Positions 24,019 through 32,474 are shown, counted from the first letter of the stretch. The stretch: 64,000 nucleotides of DNA from Vulcanimicrobiota bacterium (GCA_003161435.1 PMOS01000012.1:186001-250000), one strand, 5' to 3'. Notes: generated from the letters alone by a model not told the origin. Numbers and translations: made by a program.

Positions 24019-25152
24019 TCAGATGATCTCCACGTCGGCTTGAAGCGAACCGGACTCGCGCAGCGCCTGGATGATCGCGATCAGGTCGCGCGGCGACACT
24101 CCGATCGTGTTCAGCGCCCGGACGACTTGGGCGAGCGTGGCGGCACCCGAGATATAGACCAGCTTCTTGTTGCCCTCGGCCGCGGTGATTCGTGTGTTCG
24201 ATTGGACCGGCGGCTGACTGTTGCTGAACGGGGCGGCCGGAACGACGACGTTGTTGGTCGCGATCGTGATCGACAGGTTGCCGTGCGCGATCGCGCAGGC
24301 GGCCAGCGTGATGTCGCCGCCCATCACGACGGTCCCGGTCCGCTCGTTCACGACCACCTTCGCGACCTGATCGGCCTGCAGCGAGACATCCCCCGCGTCG
24401 GCCAGAAAATCGACCGGATCGCCGGCGTAGCGCGTCGGCAAGTTGACCCGAATCGTCTCCGCGTCGAGCGCTCGCGCGGTCCCGCCGCCGAAACGCACGT
24501 TCAGCGCCGAGGCGAGCCGCGCGGCCGTGCGGAAATCCGGCGAGGTCAATACGTACGAGAAGCCGGCTTGATCGTGCTGGATGTTCGTGATCATGTCGCG
24601 CGCTATGACCGCACCTTGCGGGACGCGCCCGGCGGTGACGTGATTTTGCGTGATGCTGTTGGGTCCGGCGAAGCCGTTGGTGCTCGCGCTGAAGCCGCCG
24701 ACCGAAACCGGTCCCTGCGCCGTCGCGTAGACCAGATTGTTGGCGGCGCGCAGCTCGGTCATCACCAACGTCCCGCCCTGCAGGCTGGTCGAATCGCCGA
24801 CCGCCGAGACGGTGACGTCGGTGGTGTCGCCGGAATGCGCGAACGGCGAGAGCGACGCGGTGACGATCACGGCGGCGACGTCGCGGGTGCGCACGTCGGT
24901 CGACGTGGTCGTCAAGCCGAAGGTCTGCAGAATGTTCTGGATCGTCTTGGAGGTGAACGCCGCCGACGCCGTGTCGCCGGTCTGGTTGAGCCCGGTGACG
25001 ATGCCGTATCCCACCAGTTGGTTTGTGGTGACGCCCTGCACTCGCGCGACGTCCTTGAGACGGACCGGCTGCGCCGTCGCGGGCGCAGCGAACAGCCCGC
25101 TCGTGACGGCGGCGACCAGGATTGCGGCGACGTGATTGCGCTTCATCTTCAT
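24019..25152 (-). CDS. flgI: Flagellar P-ring protein FlgI
   Basis: A 377-residue FlgI with a signal peptide (VAAILVAAVTSGLFAAPATA, cut near residue 27). Mature motifs are RLKDVARVQGVTTNQLVGYG, IVTGLNQTGDT and ITQNHVTAGRVPQGAVI; the end is LIAIIQALRESGSLQADVEI. FlgI forms the P-ring in the peptidoglycan layer. Two in-frame ATG codons are close together (25152 and 25146); the first is used here. It follows flgH by five bases. Presence of the ring proves a diderm-type basal body. Confidence 0.96.
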   Translation of the reverse strand: MKMKRNHVAAILVAAVTSGLFAAPATAQPVRLKDVARVQGVTTNQLVGYGIVTGLNQTGDTASAAFTSKTIQNILQTFGLTTTSTDVRTRDVAAVIVTASLSPFAHSGDTTDVTVSAVGDSTSLQGGTLVMTELRAANNLVYATAQGPVSVGGFSASTNGFAGPNSITQNHVTAGRVPQGAVIARDMITNIQHDQAGFSYVLTSPDFRTAARLASALNVRFGGGTARALDAETIRVNLPTRYAGDPVDFLADAGDVSLQADQVAKVVVNERTGTVVMGGDITLAACAIAHGNLSITIATNNVVVPAAPFSNSQPPVQSNTRITAAEGNKKLVYISGAATLAQVVRALNTIGVSPRDLIAIIQALRESGSLQADVEII

Positions 25153-25157
25153 CTCGT

Positions 25158-25754
25158 TCAGAACAGCCAGTGGACGATCTTGGACAAGATCCCGGGATGA
25201 CGCGCATCGGAGTACTTGCCGTCGAAGTTGGCGTGCACGTCGGCGACCCGCGTCGACAACACGGTGTCGGTATTGTCGATGTCTTCGGGCCGGATCACGC
25301 CGGTCACGTGCAGCGTCTGCTTTTGGCCGTCGATGATCAGCCCTTGATCGCCGGTGATGCGCAGCGCTCCAGACGGCAGAATCTCCGTCACTTGCGCTTC
25401 CATCGAGGTCACGAACGAGTTCGAGCCGACGTCCGAATAGTTCGCCGACGATTGCCGCCCGGCGCTGAGCCCCGACGTGAGGCGAACCAGCGGGAGGTTG
25501 AAGATCCCGGTCCCGCCACCGCCGTTCGCGGCGTAGCTGTTGTTGACGTTGGTCGCGTTCTGGCTGGAGGTGCTCACCGCGAAATCGAAGCTCACCTGGA
25601 CCAGATCGCCGATTTGTTGCGCGCGGTGATCCGGCCCCAGCCGTAGCGGATGACCCGGCGCGGACGGCGGCGGCGCCGCCTGGTACAGCGAGTCGGCGGC
25701 AGCGGGCGCGCACAGCGCCGCGACGATCGACGCGGCGAGCAGCGGACGAAGCAT
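25158..25754 (-). CDS. flgH: Flagellar L-ring protein FlgH
   Basis: A 198-residue FlgH. The N terminus MLRPLLAASIVAALCAPAAA is a signal sequence; the cysteine at 15 is not in a canonical lipobox because the preceding residue is Leu. The mature part has HRAQQIGDLVQVSFDFAVST, LRITGDQGLIIDGQKQTLHV and VIRPEDIDNTDTVLSTRVAD, typical of FlgH. It forms the outer-membrane L-ring. The start overlaps the flgA stop (TGATG). Confidence 0.93.
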   Translation of the reverse strand: MLRPLLAASIVAALCAPAAADSLYQAAPPPSAPGHPLRLGPDHRAQQIGDLVQVSFDFAVSTSSQNATNVNNSYAANGGGGTGIFNLPLVRLTSGLSAGRQSSANYSDVGSNSFVTSMEAQVTEILPSGALRITGDQGLIIDGQKQTLHVTGVIRPEDIDNTDTVLSTRVADVHANFDGKYSDARHPGILSKIVHWLF

Positions 25755-26491
25755 CAGCGTTCTCCTCCGGGCAGCGTGAGCTCGACGCGGTTGGGCGCGG
25801 TCACGATCGCCGCGATCGCCTTCTGCGTTTGCGGGTTGACGACGGTGACCGTGTCGCCGATCGCGCCGCCGGTTCGCGCGATCACGTCCGCGACCAGGGC
25901 GACGATGCCGTCGTGGATCACCAGGATCGCCGCCTGGCCTGCTTTGACGACCGCGTTGGGGATCGTCTGCTCGACGTACAGGGCCGCACCCGCCGCCGTC
26001 GCGACGTTCAGCCGCCGCCCGACGAGCACGTCGATCCCGACCGCCGGGCGGCCGTTCGACGCAAGGCGCGCCAGCGTGACGTCGTCCGGCGCGAGCACCG
26101 CGCCCGGCGCGAGATCGTGCGCGGCGACCGCGGTGCGAACGTACGTCGTCACCCGGTAGCCGGCGACGACCGTGCGCGAGAGCTTGCCGTCGATGCGGAT
26201 CGCGATCGGGACGCCGACGTACGAGAGCGAGACGAACGGCGCACCGGCGGCCTCGATCCGGACATCGCCGGCCGGCAGCCGCTGATCGGCAACTTGATAC
26301 GCGGCGGCGACCGAGCGATCGGGGCCGGTGACCAGATCGTGCGCGACACGATCGGCCACCGCCTCGACCCGCGCCCCCGCGACGACTTGGGTTCGGGTGT
26401 CCGCGTCTGCGGCCGCGCAAACGCCGACCTGTGCGCAAAGCGCACAGACCAGCATTGCGGTCGACAGCAAGAATCCGCGGAAAGGCGTCAT
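25754..26491 (-). CDS. flgA: P-ring assembly chaperone FlgA
   Basis: A 245-residue periplasmic protein with a signal peptide ending around CALCAQVGVCAAADA. The C-terminal SAF-type domain (VVAGYRVTTYVRTAVAAHDL, VLVGRRLNVATAAGAAL and IGDTVTVVNPQTQKAIAAIV) is the FlgA signature. It assists FlgI polymerisation in the periplasm. It overlaps flgG by one base and flgH by three, within the flgF-flgG-flgA-flgH-flgI-flgJ run. Confidence 0.9.
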   Translation of the reverse strand: MTPFRGFLLSTAMLVCALCAQVGVCAAADADTRTQVVAGARVEAVADRVAHDLVTGPDRSVAAAYQVADQRLPAGDVRIEAAGAPFVSLSYVGVPIAIRIDGKLSRTVVAGYRVTTYVRTAVAAHDLAPGAVLAPDDVTLARLASNGRPAVGIDVLVGRRLNVATAAGAALYVEQTIPNAVVKAGQAAILVIHDGIVALVADVIARTGGAIGDTVTVVNPQTQKAIAAIVTAPNRVELTLPGGER

Positions 26492-27279
26492 CAGCCTTGC
26501 TTCATCTGGACCGCGGTCGAGAGCATCTGATCGGCGGTGCTGATCGACTTGGAGTTCGCCTCGTACGCGCGCTGAGCGGTGATCATGTTCACCAGCTCCT
26601 CGACGACGGAGACGTTGCTCTGCTCGATGTAGCCGCCTTGCAGCGTCCCGGCACCGTTGAGCCCGGGCTGCGAGAGCGTCGGCGCTCCGGAGGCGCCGGT
26701 CTGCACAAAGAGGTTTTGTCCCTTGGGCGCCAGGCCCGCCGCGTTGGTGAAGCGCACCAGCTGGATCTGCCCGAGCTGCTGCGGCTGCTGCTGGCCCGGG
26801 ATTTGCGCGGTGACGGTTCCGTCGGCGCCGACTTGCACGCCCGTCGCGTTGGCGGGAACCGTGATCTGCGGCGAGAGGAAGTACCCATCGGCGGTCACGA
26901 TCGAGCCGTTCGCATCCTCTTTGAACGAACCGTCGCGTGTGTACGCGCTGGTCCCGTCGGGCAGCGTCACCTGGAAGAACCCGTCGCCCTGAATCGCCAT
27001 GTCGAGCGGGTTGCTGGTCTGCTGGAGCGTCCCTTGCGTGAACGTCTTCTCCGACGCACCGACCTTGACGCCCAAACCAACGTCCTGACCGACCGGCACC
27101 ACCGACGGGCCGACCGGCGTGCCCGGCACGCGCAGGTTCTGGTAGATCAGATCCTGGAAGCGCGCTTCGTTCTTGCGAAACCCGGTGGTGTTGACGTTGG
27201 CGATGTTGTTGCTGATCGTATCGATGTTGTACTGCTGCGCCATCATGCCGGTCGCAGCGGTGTAAAGGGCTCTCATCAT
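26491..27279 (-). CDS. flgG: Distal rod protein FlgG
   Basis: A 262-residue FlgG: MMRALYTAATGMMAQQYNID, SNNIANVNTTGFRKNEARFQ, then the conserved PLDMAIQGDGFFQVTLPDG and the C-terminal YIEQSNVSVVEELVNMITAQ. It builds the distal rod. The length matches the family (about 260). It lies 14 bases after flgF. Confidence 0.96.
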   Translation of the reverse strand: MMRALYTAATGMMAQQYNIDTISNNIANVNTTGFRKNEARFQDLIYQNLRVPGTPVGPSVVPVGQDVGLGVKVGASEKTFTQGTLQQTSNPLDMAIQGDGFFQVTLPDGTSAYTRDGSFKEDANGSIVTADGYFLSPQITVPANATGVQVGADGTVTAQIPGQQQPQQLGQIQLVRFTNAAGLAPKGQNLFVQTGASGAPTLSQPGLNGAGTLQGGYIEQSNVSVVEELVNMITAQRAYEANSKSISTADQMLSTAVQMKQG

Positions 27280-27293
27280 GGTCGAGGTCGCTC

Positions 27294-28079
27294 CTAGGCG
27301 TTGCTGCGGCCGACGGTCTGCACCGCTTCTGAGACCGCGGTATCTTGGGTTTGGATCGATTTCTGGTTCGCTTCGAACCAGCGCTCGTTGGCGATCAGGT
27401 CGACCATCGAGCGGATGACGTCGGCGTTGCTCTTCTCGACCGAGCCCTGGAGCGCGGTGGTGTTGGTCGCGGCGCGCGGACCGGCGTTGCCCGTGTCGGC
27501 ATACCGGTTCGAGCCCTGCGGCCGTAGCGCGCTCGTGTTGCTGAATTCGACCAGGCCCAGCTGCCCGTAGCCTTGGCCGTCGACGGAGATCGCGCCGTTC
27601 CGATCGATCGTGACCTTGCCGCTCTGCGGCAGCACCACCGGCGCGCCGTTCGCATCGAGCACGCGGTCGCCGTTCTGCGCCGTCAGCACCCCGTTCTGGT
27701 CGCGCGTGAACTCGCCGTCACGCGTGTAGCTCAGCGCCCCGTTCCCGTCCTTGACCGCGAAAAAACCCGGCCCGGACAAAGCGACGTCGAGATCGTTGCC
27801 CGTCGAAGCGATCGCGCCTTGCGCAAAATCCGCCGGCGTGTCGTAGACCTGCGCGCCCCTGCCGAGCGCCCCGATCGGCTGTTGCGCCGGCGCACCGCCG
27901 GACGTGTTCGTCGGATCGGTTTGAAACCGGTACAGCTGCGTCGTGGGCTGCGCCTGAACTTGCAGCAACGTACGCTTGAACCCGACGGTGTTGGCGTTCG
28001 CGAGGTTGTTCGCGATCGTGTCCACCGCCGATTGCGCGACGAGCGCTCCCGACGTCGCCGAGTACATGCCACGGACCAA
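27294..28079 (-). CDS. flgF: Proximal rod protein FlgF
   Basis: A 261-residue rod protein related to FlgG. It begins MVRGMYSATSGALVAQSAVD and NNLANANTVGFKRTLLQVQA and ends in EKSNADVIRSMVDLIANERW. The place before flgG identifies it as FlgF. The start is TTG at 28079, supported by GGAGGAG eight bases upstream. It is the first gene of the long flgF-to-csrA series and has its own sigma-28-type promoter and a structured leader. Confidence 0.9.
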   Translation of the reverse strand: MVRGMYSATSGALVAQSAVDTIANNLANANTVGFKRTLLQVQAQPTTQLYRFQTDPTNTSGGAPAQQPIGALGRGAQVYDTPADFAQGAIASTGNDLDVALSGPGFFAVKDGNGALSYTRDGEFTRDQNGVLTAQNGDRVLDANGAPVVLPQSGKVTIDRNGAISVDGQGYGQLGLVEFSNTSALRPQGSNRYADTGNAGPRAATNTTALQGSVEKSNADVIRSMVDLIANERWFEANQKSIQTQDTAVSEAVQTVGRSNA

Positions 28080-28140
28080 AGTAAAAACTCCTCCGCACGA
28101 ACTGCCGGTGAAGCGGCTCCGTCAATCGATCGGGAACCGC

Positions 28141-28175
28141 AGCGGCCCCAACCGTGCGAAGGTTGTCCGGCCGCT
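28141..28175 (-). promoter_or_regulatory. Stem-loop in the flgF leader
   Basis: In the RNA AGCGGCC and GGCCGCT (7 bp) enclose a second stem CAACC/GGTTG (5 bp) with a seven-base loop, leaving GGA as an internal bulge. The hairpin begins about ten bases after the flgF -10 box, near the expected 5' end. It may stabilise the long transcript or be a regulatory site, for example for CsrA. Confidence 0.5.
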
Positions 28176-28185
28176 ACCTCTCTGA

Positions 28186-28213
28186 TGTTCGGCGCCACCG
28201 GGGCGCGACTTTA
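28186..28213 (-). promoter_or_regulatory. Sigma-28-type promoter of flgF
   Basis: On the minus strand TAAAGTCG (28206-28213), 12 bases, GCCGAACA (28186-28193). Spacing is the same as for fliC and flaG. It is 107 bases upstream of the flgF start codon. Confidence 0.72.
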
Positions 28214-28229
28214 GGGCGTCGTGGTTGAA

Positions 28230-28374
28230 GGGATGGGGTGGGTAGCGTTGTGGCGGGGACGCTCTCTGCGGCGCATCCTGCGCCTTCGTTCGCTCGGTGC
28301 TTCGCTCGCTCTCGCCATCCTGGCTCCGCTCGCTGCGCAACGCCCCGCCGCAACACTACCCACCCCACCCCTTC
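28230..28374. repeat. Long palindromic element, copy A
   Basis: The arms GGGGTGGGTAGCGTTGTGGC (about 28236-28255) and the inverted counterpart ending CACTACCCACCCCACCCCTT (to 28373) pair with a few mismatches. The core contains CGCTCGCTCTCGCC and GGCTCCGCTCGCTGCG, shared with copies B (31960-32101) and C (39739-39877). It fills most of the gap between the divergent flgF and kinase genes. Confidence 0.85.
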
Positions 28375-28461
28375 CGGCGCGATATGAAAGGCCGGGCTCT
28401 CCGTTCGCGTCGACCTGGCGGCGACGGGTTGCGGCCGGATGGTGGGGAATAGTGGCATGCA

Positions 28462-29328
28462 ATGGGTTCGGATGACTTGCTTGGGGGGCGGTATCGGCTC
28501 GAGCATGTTGCCGGGCACGGCGGGATGGCGACGGTGTTCAGCGCGTATGATAGCGTGCTCGATCGTAAAGTCGCGATCAAGCTTTTGCAGCGGCGGCGCG
28601 ATGCGACGGGCGCGCTGCACGCGCGGTTCGATCGTGAGGCGCGTGCGGAGGCGAAGATCGTGCATCCCAACGTCGTCTCCGTTCACGATGTGGGCGAGAC
28701 CGAGGACGGGCGGCCGTTCATCGTCATGGACTACGTCGAGGGGCAGTCGCTGGCGGAGCTGATCGCCGGGACGGCGCTTTCGTCGGAACGGGTTGCGGCG
28801 ATCGGGATGGGGATCGCGCGGGCACTCGCGGCCGCGCACGGGCTGGGGATATTTCACCGGGACGTCAAGCCCGCCAACGTCATCATCGATCCCCAGGGGA
28901 TCCCGCATCTCATGGACTTCGGCCTCGCGCGCGAGCTCTACAGCGACGATGCCGACGTAACGGCGCCTGGTCTGCTGGTGGGAACTGCCAACTACGTTGC
29001 GCCCGAGCAGGCCCGCTACGGCACGGCGAGTCCGGCCGCCGATCTCTACGCGCTCGGCGCGCTCATGTACCACGCGCTCACGGGGGCGCCGCCGTTCGAC
29101 GGCGCCGGTGCGCTCGACGTCGCGTTGCTGCGGTTCGAGGAAGATCCGGCCGAGCTGCGCGTCCTCGTGCCGGCGGCGGACCCCGACCTCACGGCCGTGA
29201 TTCACGCGCTGCTCGCGCGCGATCCGGTCGAGCGCCCGTGGGACACCGCCGCGATCGCGGAGCGGCTCGGCGACATTGCGGCGCGCCTTCGCGCCACCCG
29301 AACTGCCGGCGACGTTTCGACGCTCTAG
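28462..29328 (+). CDS. Serine/threonine protein kinase (kinase domain only)
   Basis: A 288-residue Hanks-type kinase: glycine loop VAGHGGMATVF, Lys40 in VAIKLL, catalytic HRDVKPAN (residues 132-139), DFG (152-154) and GTANYVAPEQARYG. It has no transmembrane segment, PASTA or sensor domain after the kinase fold, so it is probably cytoplasmic. It is on the plus strand inside the minus-strand flagellar region, diverging from flgF. A role in motility control is possible but is only suggested by position. Confidence 0.9.
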   Translation: MGSDDLLGGRYRLEHVAGHGGMATVFSAYDSVLDRKVAIKLLQRRRDATGALHARFDREARAEAKIVHPNVVSVHDVGETEDGRPFIVMDYVEGQSLAELIAGTALSSERVAAIGMGIARALAAAHGLGIFHRDVKPANVIIDPQGIPHLMDFGLARELYSDDADVTAPGLLVGTANYVAPEQARYGTASPAADLYALGALMYHALTGAPPFDGAGALDVALLRFEEDPAELRVLVPAADPDLTAVIHALLARDPVERPWDTAAIAERLGDIAARLRATRTAGDVSTL

Positions 29329-29539
29329 TACGCCTTGTCCCGACCGATCAGGACCGCGCGTCGAGCAGCGTAACGCGCCTACGACGCATGTTCGAGATGC
29401 AAGGTGTCCTCAGCCACCATCTGCAAGGACAAGTGTGACTTTGCGTTAGCCGGCTGCGCATATCTCGTGCCGCGGCACTTTACGCTGCAGATGCATCTCG
29501 GGTCGATGCTCGGTCAATCTCTGCAAGCCGGACTCTTCT
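29329..29539. other. Intergenic gap after the kinase gene
   Basis: About 210 bases without a convincing gene, promoter or terminator. I see no strong inverted repeat and no sigma-28-type motif here. Base composition is visibly less GC-rich than in the neighbouring flagellar genes. Confidence 0.5.
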
Positions 29540-30199
29540 TTGACGTGTTTGGTGGCCGTGGTAGAACCCAAGCGGGCTCGCATCATCTTCGCCGGGGCGC
29601 TCCTCACGCTGCTGACTTCGACGGTAGCTTCCTGCGGGCCAGGCTTTACTGAGTCGAACGACGTCATCATGCCGTACACCGAGTTGGTGATGCCGATCGG
29701 CTCGACCGTGAGAGCGACGAACGCGAACGGCACGATCTCGATCTTCGCCAAGTCGACGGAATACCGAATCTATCGATGGAACGGCAGAGAGGCGACCGTC
29801 GGACTGACTCCGCGAGGTCCGAACCGCTGGTACGGCTCCTTGGGCATCTACGCGCTCGACGCAGACAGAAGCGGCCCCGGGTGGTCCGAGCGAATTCAGC
29901 CTGAGGAGTATCAACTTCACTTTGACGACGCGGCAGCAGCCGAACGATGGCTCGCCGGAGACCACATCCCTCCCATGTGGGAGGTCTGGAACGACAGCGG
30001 GCTTCGCGTCGGCTATTCGGAGTGGGACGGACAGATGCACATCGACGTAGCGCAAGTGTGTATTAGCGGCAAGAAGCCCGTGCATCTTCGCGGCGCCGAG
30101 AACAGACAGGTTACGATCGTCGGCAAGGATGGGCGCGCGATCTCTACATTGCCATGCCGACATCCAGGTAAGGTCGACAACACCGGTCCCGGGTATTGA
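29540..30199 (+). CDS. Putative lipoprotein of unknown function
   Basis: The N terminus has a basic region, a hydrophobic stretch (IIFAGALLTLLTSTVASC) and a good lipobox VASC, so the protein is probably lipidated and surface or periplasm anchored. The remaining about 185 residues, rich in Trp, Tyr and Asp, match no family I know. Start is uncertain: TTG 29540 is given, but GTG 29552 or 29558 are equally good. Base composition is lower in GC than the neighbours, suggesting later acquisition. Confidence 0.55.
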   Translation: MTCLVAVVEPKRARIIFAGALLTLLTSTVASCGPGFTESNDVIMPYTELVMPIGSTVRATNANGTISIFAKSTEYRIYRWNGREATVGLTPRGPNRWYGSLGIYALDADRSGPGWSERIQPEEYQLHFDDAAAAERWLAGDHIPPMWEVWNDSGLRVGYSEWDGQMHIDVAQVCISGKKPVHLRGAENRQVTIVGKDGRAISTLPCRHPGKVDNTGPGY

Positions 30200-30231
30200 A
30201 AGAGCTGAGAATCGCGCTCGGCGGTTGCTCG

Positions 30232-30750
30232 CTATCGGGGCAACGCCGTCGTCCAGTCTTTCGCAATCGCGGCTTGAGCATGCTGGATGGACATCGCTCC
30301 CCTACACACCAATGCGTGCATTTCATTTTCGACTCTATCCTTTAGCCTCGCGCCGGCGAGCGGTTCGGGCCACAGGTTTCGCAGGTCCGTCGGGTCACCG
30401 CCGAGCTCGAGCGGGATAAGATGGTCAACCTCATACGCCGGATGCCGATGACCTTCGCTATCTACAGCACTGCGATGGCCGCGCGCGATGCCGTATCTTT
30501 CATACGCCGCATTCGTTAATCGCCGCCACACCTTTCCGGTAGGGCGGATACGACGCGCATAACCCCGCGAACATATACGCCCGGCGTCGCTCGTTATGGC
30601 GACGCCAGGCGTCAAATCGCGGTTTGGGAGAAGACCTGTGCGGGTCGCTGCTGATACAGATGAAGATTGAAAATGAGATGCACTTTGCGCGAAGATCGCC
30701 AGAACAAGGACGGCGGTCGCCGTCAACTGACGTCCGCGCCGGATGTTCAC
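30232..30750 (-). CDS. HNH-nuclease-like secreted or membrane-anchored protein
   Basis: 172 residues from the GTG at 30750, which overlaps the stop of the upstream gene (GTGA). The N terminus has a hydrophobic segment (LTATAVLVLAIFAQSASHF). The C-terminal half has YEVDHLIPLELGGDPTDLRN and LWPEPLAGARLKDRVENEMH, the pattern of a small HNH-like family in which DH and N would be metal and catalytic residues. Whether it cuts DNA is unknown. A longer upstream ORF extension exists but the overlap start is preferred. Confidence 0.65.
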   Translation of the reverse strand: MNIRRGRQLTATAVLVLAIFAQSASHFQSSSVSAATRTGLLPNRDLTPGVAITSDAGRICSRGYARRIRPTGKVWRRLTNAAYERYGIARGHRSAVDSEGHRHPAYEVDHLIPLELGGDPTDLRNLWPEPLAGARLKDRVENEMHALVCRGAMSIQHAQAAIAKDWTTALPR

Positions 30751-31847
30751 TCCAGGTGACCGGCGTAGACGACGTCGCCGCGGTGGGTGAGCTTGGCGTT
30801 CATGCCCGGTCCGGGATCGCACAGCGTCACATCGTCGGCCGCGATCCACAGCGACGATATGTAGCGCTCCGACTCTCGAACCTCGTAGCGGCGGCCGTCG
30901 GCCAGCGTGACGACGGAACCGTCCTCGCTGACGCTGTCGATCGTTTCCGTCGAGCAGACGTCGTACGCCCCGGCAGCCACATTGGCAACGGGCGACCGCG
31001 CCGCCGCGACCCGCGCAGCATGCGCAACCACGACGGGTGCCGGCGCTCTTCGAACCACCGCCGGCGCATGGGTCAGCGAAGAGCGGGCGGCCGGAACCGG
31101 CGAGCGAGACGACCGGGGCTGTGCGCTTACCGTCATCGTCGGTGACGGTGCCGCGACGAGTTCGGCCGGCGACGACGAAGGGGCCGGCGTCTTCAAAGCG
31201 ATCGATGTCGGCACAGGCTTGGTCGTCGAAAGAGCGACGATCTTCCAGCCCCAGCGCGCGTCAGGAGTCCAGACATAGCTGCGGCCCCGCATCGCGAACG
31301 TCACGCTCCCCGACGACGCATCGAACCGGCTGTCCGCAACGTTCTCCCGCGACCCGTCCGGAAACACGAGTCCCTCGAACACCTTGTCGTCCACGATGAT
31401 TCCGTCGAGTTGCCAACCGCCGCTCGCCGGCCCGAATCTCCAGGTGTCGCGCCGCACGAACAGCATCTTGACCCGCGCGTCGCTCACAAGCGCGTAGCGT
31501 ATGACGAGGTCCGCGTCCCGTCCGCGAACATCACCCACGCGAGGCCGCACGTCGCTCGCGCCCGCGATCTCGAGAAACCGCCCGAACATCACCTTGTCAC
31601 CGATGAGCGCCGGCGAGAGCGGCATCTGCGCTCCACCCGCCGCCTTGCGCGCAAAGATCGTCGCGACGGCGTGCCGGATCTCATCTCCCGTTGGCACGGC
31701 TGTCGCGCCCGACGATGCGGGCCCCGCGGCAGGATGCGCCGCCATGTCGGCGTTCCGTGACCGATCGCCCAACCCAAGAAACAACCCCAATGCGACGCCG
31801 CCTACCACCGCGGCGACAAGGTAGTGCTTCCTCTTCAGCTCCATCAT
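30747..31847 (-). CDS. Unknown membrane-anchored protein
   Basis: A 366-residue protein. It begins MMELKRKHY followed by one transmembrane helix (LVAAVVGGVALGLFLGLG), so most of it is probably periplasmic. There are two folded-looking parts (residues about 50-205 and 300-366) joined by a Pro/Ala/Ser/Val-rich linker. The last part (SVSEDGSVVTLADGRRYEVR) resembles a small beta domain. I do not recognise it. It is translationally coupled to the HNH-like gene. ATG 31844 is an equivalent start. Confidence 0.65.
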   Translation of the reverse strand: MMELKRKHYLVAAVVGGVALGLFLGLGDRSRNADMAAHPAAGPASSGATAVPTGDEIRHAVATIFARKAAGGAQMPLSPALIGDKVMFGRFLEIAGASDVRPRVGDVRGRDADLVIRYALVSDARVKMLFVRRDTWRFGPASGGWQLDGIIVDDKVFEGLVFPDGSRENVADSRFDASSGSVTFAMRGRSYVWTPDARWGWKIVALSTTKPVPTSIALKTPAPSSSPAELVAAPSPTMTVSAQPRSSRSPVPAARSSLTHAPAVVRRAPAPVVVAHAARVAAARSPVANVAAGAYDVCSTETIDSVSEDGSVVTLADGRRYEVRESERYISSLWIAADDVTLCDPGPGMNAKLTHRGDVVYAGHLE

Positions 31848-31959
31848 CGTAGCACCAAGTCTCCGGTGCTCAGATCGCCCAAGACGGCCAGCAGCCGCCA
31901 AAGCGCATTGAGAGCTACGTTTGCCCTACACGCGCATCATTCCGCCCAACGGTGCCGGA

Positions 31960-32101
31960 AGGGGTGGGGTGCAGTGTTGCGGCGGGGCGTTTCGCAGTGA
32001 GCGGAGCCCGGAGGGCGAGAGCGAGCGGAGAACCGAGCGACCGGAGCGCAATGGATTGCGCGCAGGGAGCGTCCCCGCCGCAACACTGCACCCCACCCCT
32101 T
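31960..32101. repeat. Long palindromic element, copy B
   Basis: The outer 29 bases (31960-31988) are a perfect inverted repeat of 32073-32101. The core, read on the minus strand, contains CGGTTCTCCGCTCGCTCTCG and GGCTCCGCTCACTGCGAAAC, nearly the same as copy C. It begins ten bases after the fliE stop and could serve as a strong hairpin terminator for flgB-flgC-fliE. Confidence 0.9.
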
Positions 32102-32111
32102 CAACCCGCAG

Positions 32112-32474
32112 CTACACCTGCATCTGCGAGATTTGCGTATACGCCTCGAGCAGCTTCGAGCGCATCGCCATCGTGAAGTTCAGCGCGAGGTTCGCCTCTT
32201 CGACCGACGTGACGACCTTCTGCATGTCGTTCGTCTTCCCGTCGGCGAGATCGCGAGTCGCCTGGTCAGAAGCGGTGATCTTGTCGTTCACGTCGGCCAG
32301 CATCGACTTGACCGTGTCCTTGAACGATGGCGCCTCGGCTTGGCCGATGCCGGCGCCGGTGTCGAGCGATGGGATCGGCCCGACGTTGGGGCGCTCGTCG
32401 AGGCTCGTCGCCTTGCCGATGTCGGGCACGAACGTGCCGGGGATGACGTTGGAGATCGCCGATGCGTAGTCCAT
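32112..32474 (-). CDS. fliE: Hook-basal body protein FliE
   Basis: A 120-residue FliE: PSFKDTVKSMLADVNDKITA, DLADGKTNDMQKVVTSVEEA, and NLALNFTMAMRSKLLEAYTQ with ISQMQV at the end, all diagnostic. FliE links the MS ring to the proximal rod. Its ATG shares a base with the flgC stop. It is the last flagellar gene of the flgB-flgC-fliE set. Confidence 0.95.
   Translation of the reverse strand: MDYASAISNVIPGTFVPDIGKATSLDERPNVGPIPSLDTGAGIGQAEAPSFKDTVKSMLADVNDKITASDQATRDLADGKTNDMQKVVTSVEEANLALNFTMAMRSKLLEAYTQISQMQV

Noticed and set aside
24019-25713. An apparent FlgI protein of 564 residues with a long N-terminal extension
   Set aside because: The extension overlaps flgH in another frame and is Arg-rich; the signal peptide starts at 25152, giving normal FlgI.
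28230-28374. CRISPR-like or tRNA-like structure in the palindromic element
   Set aside because: There is no regular repeat-spacer order and no cloverleaf; it is a single long palindrome with relatives elsewhere.
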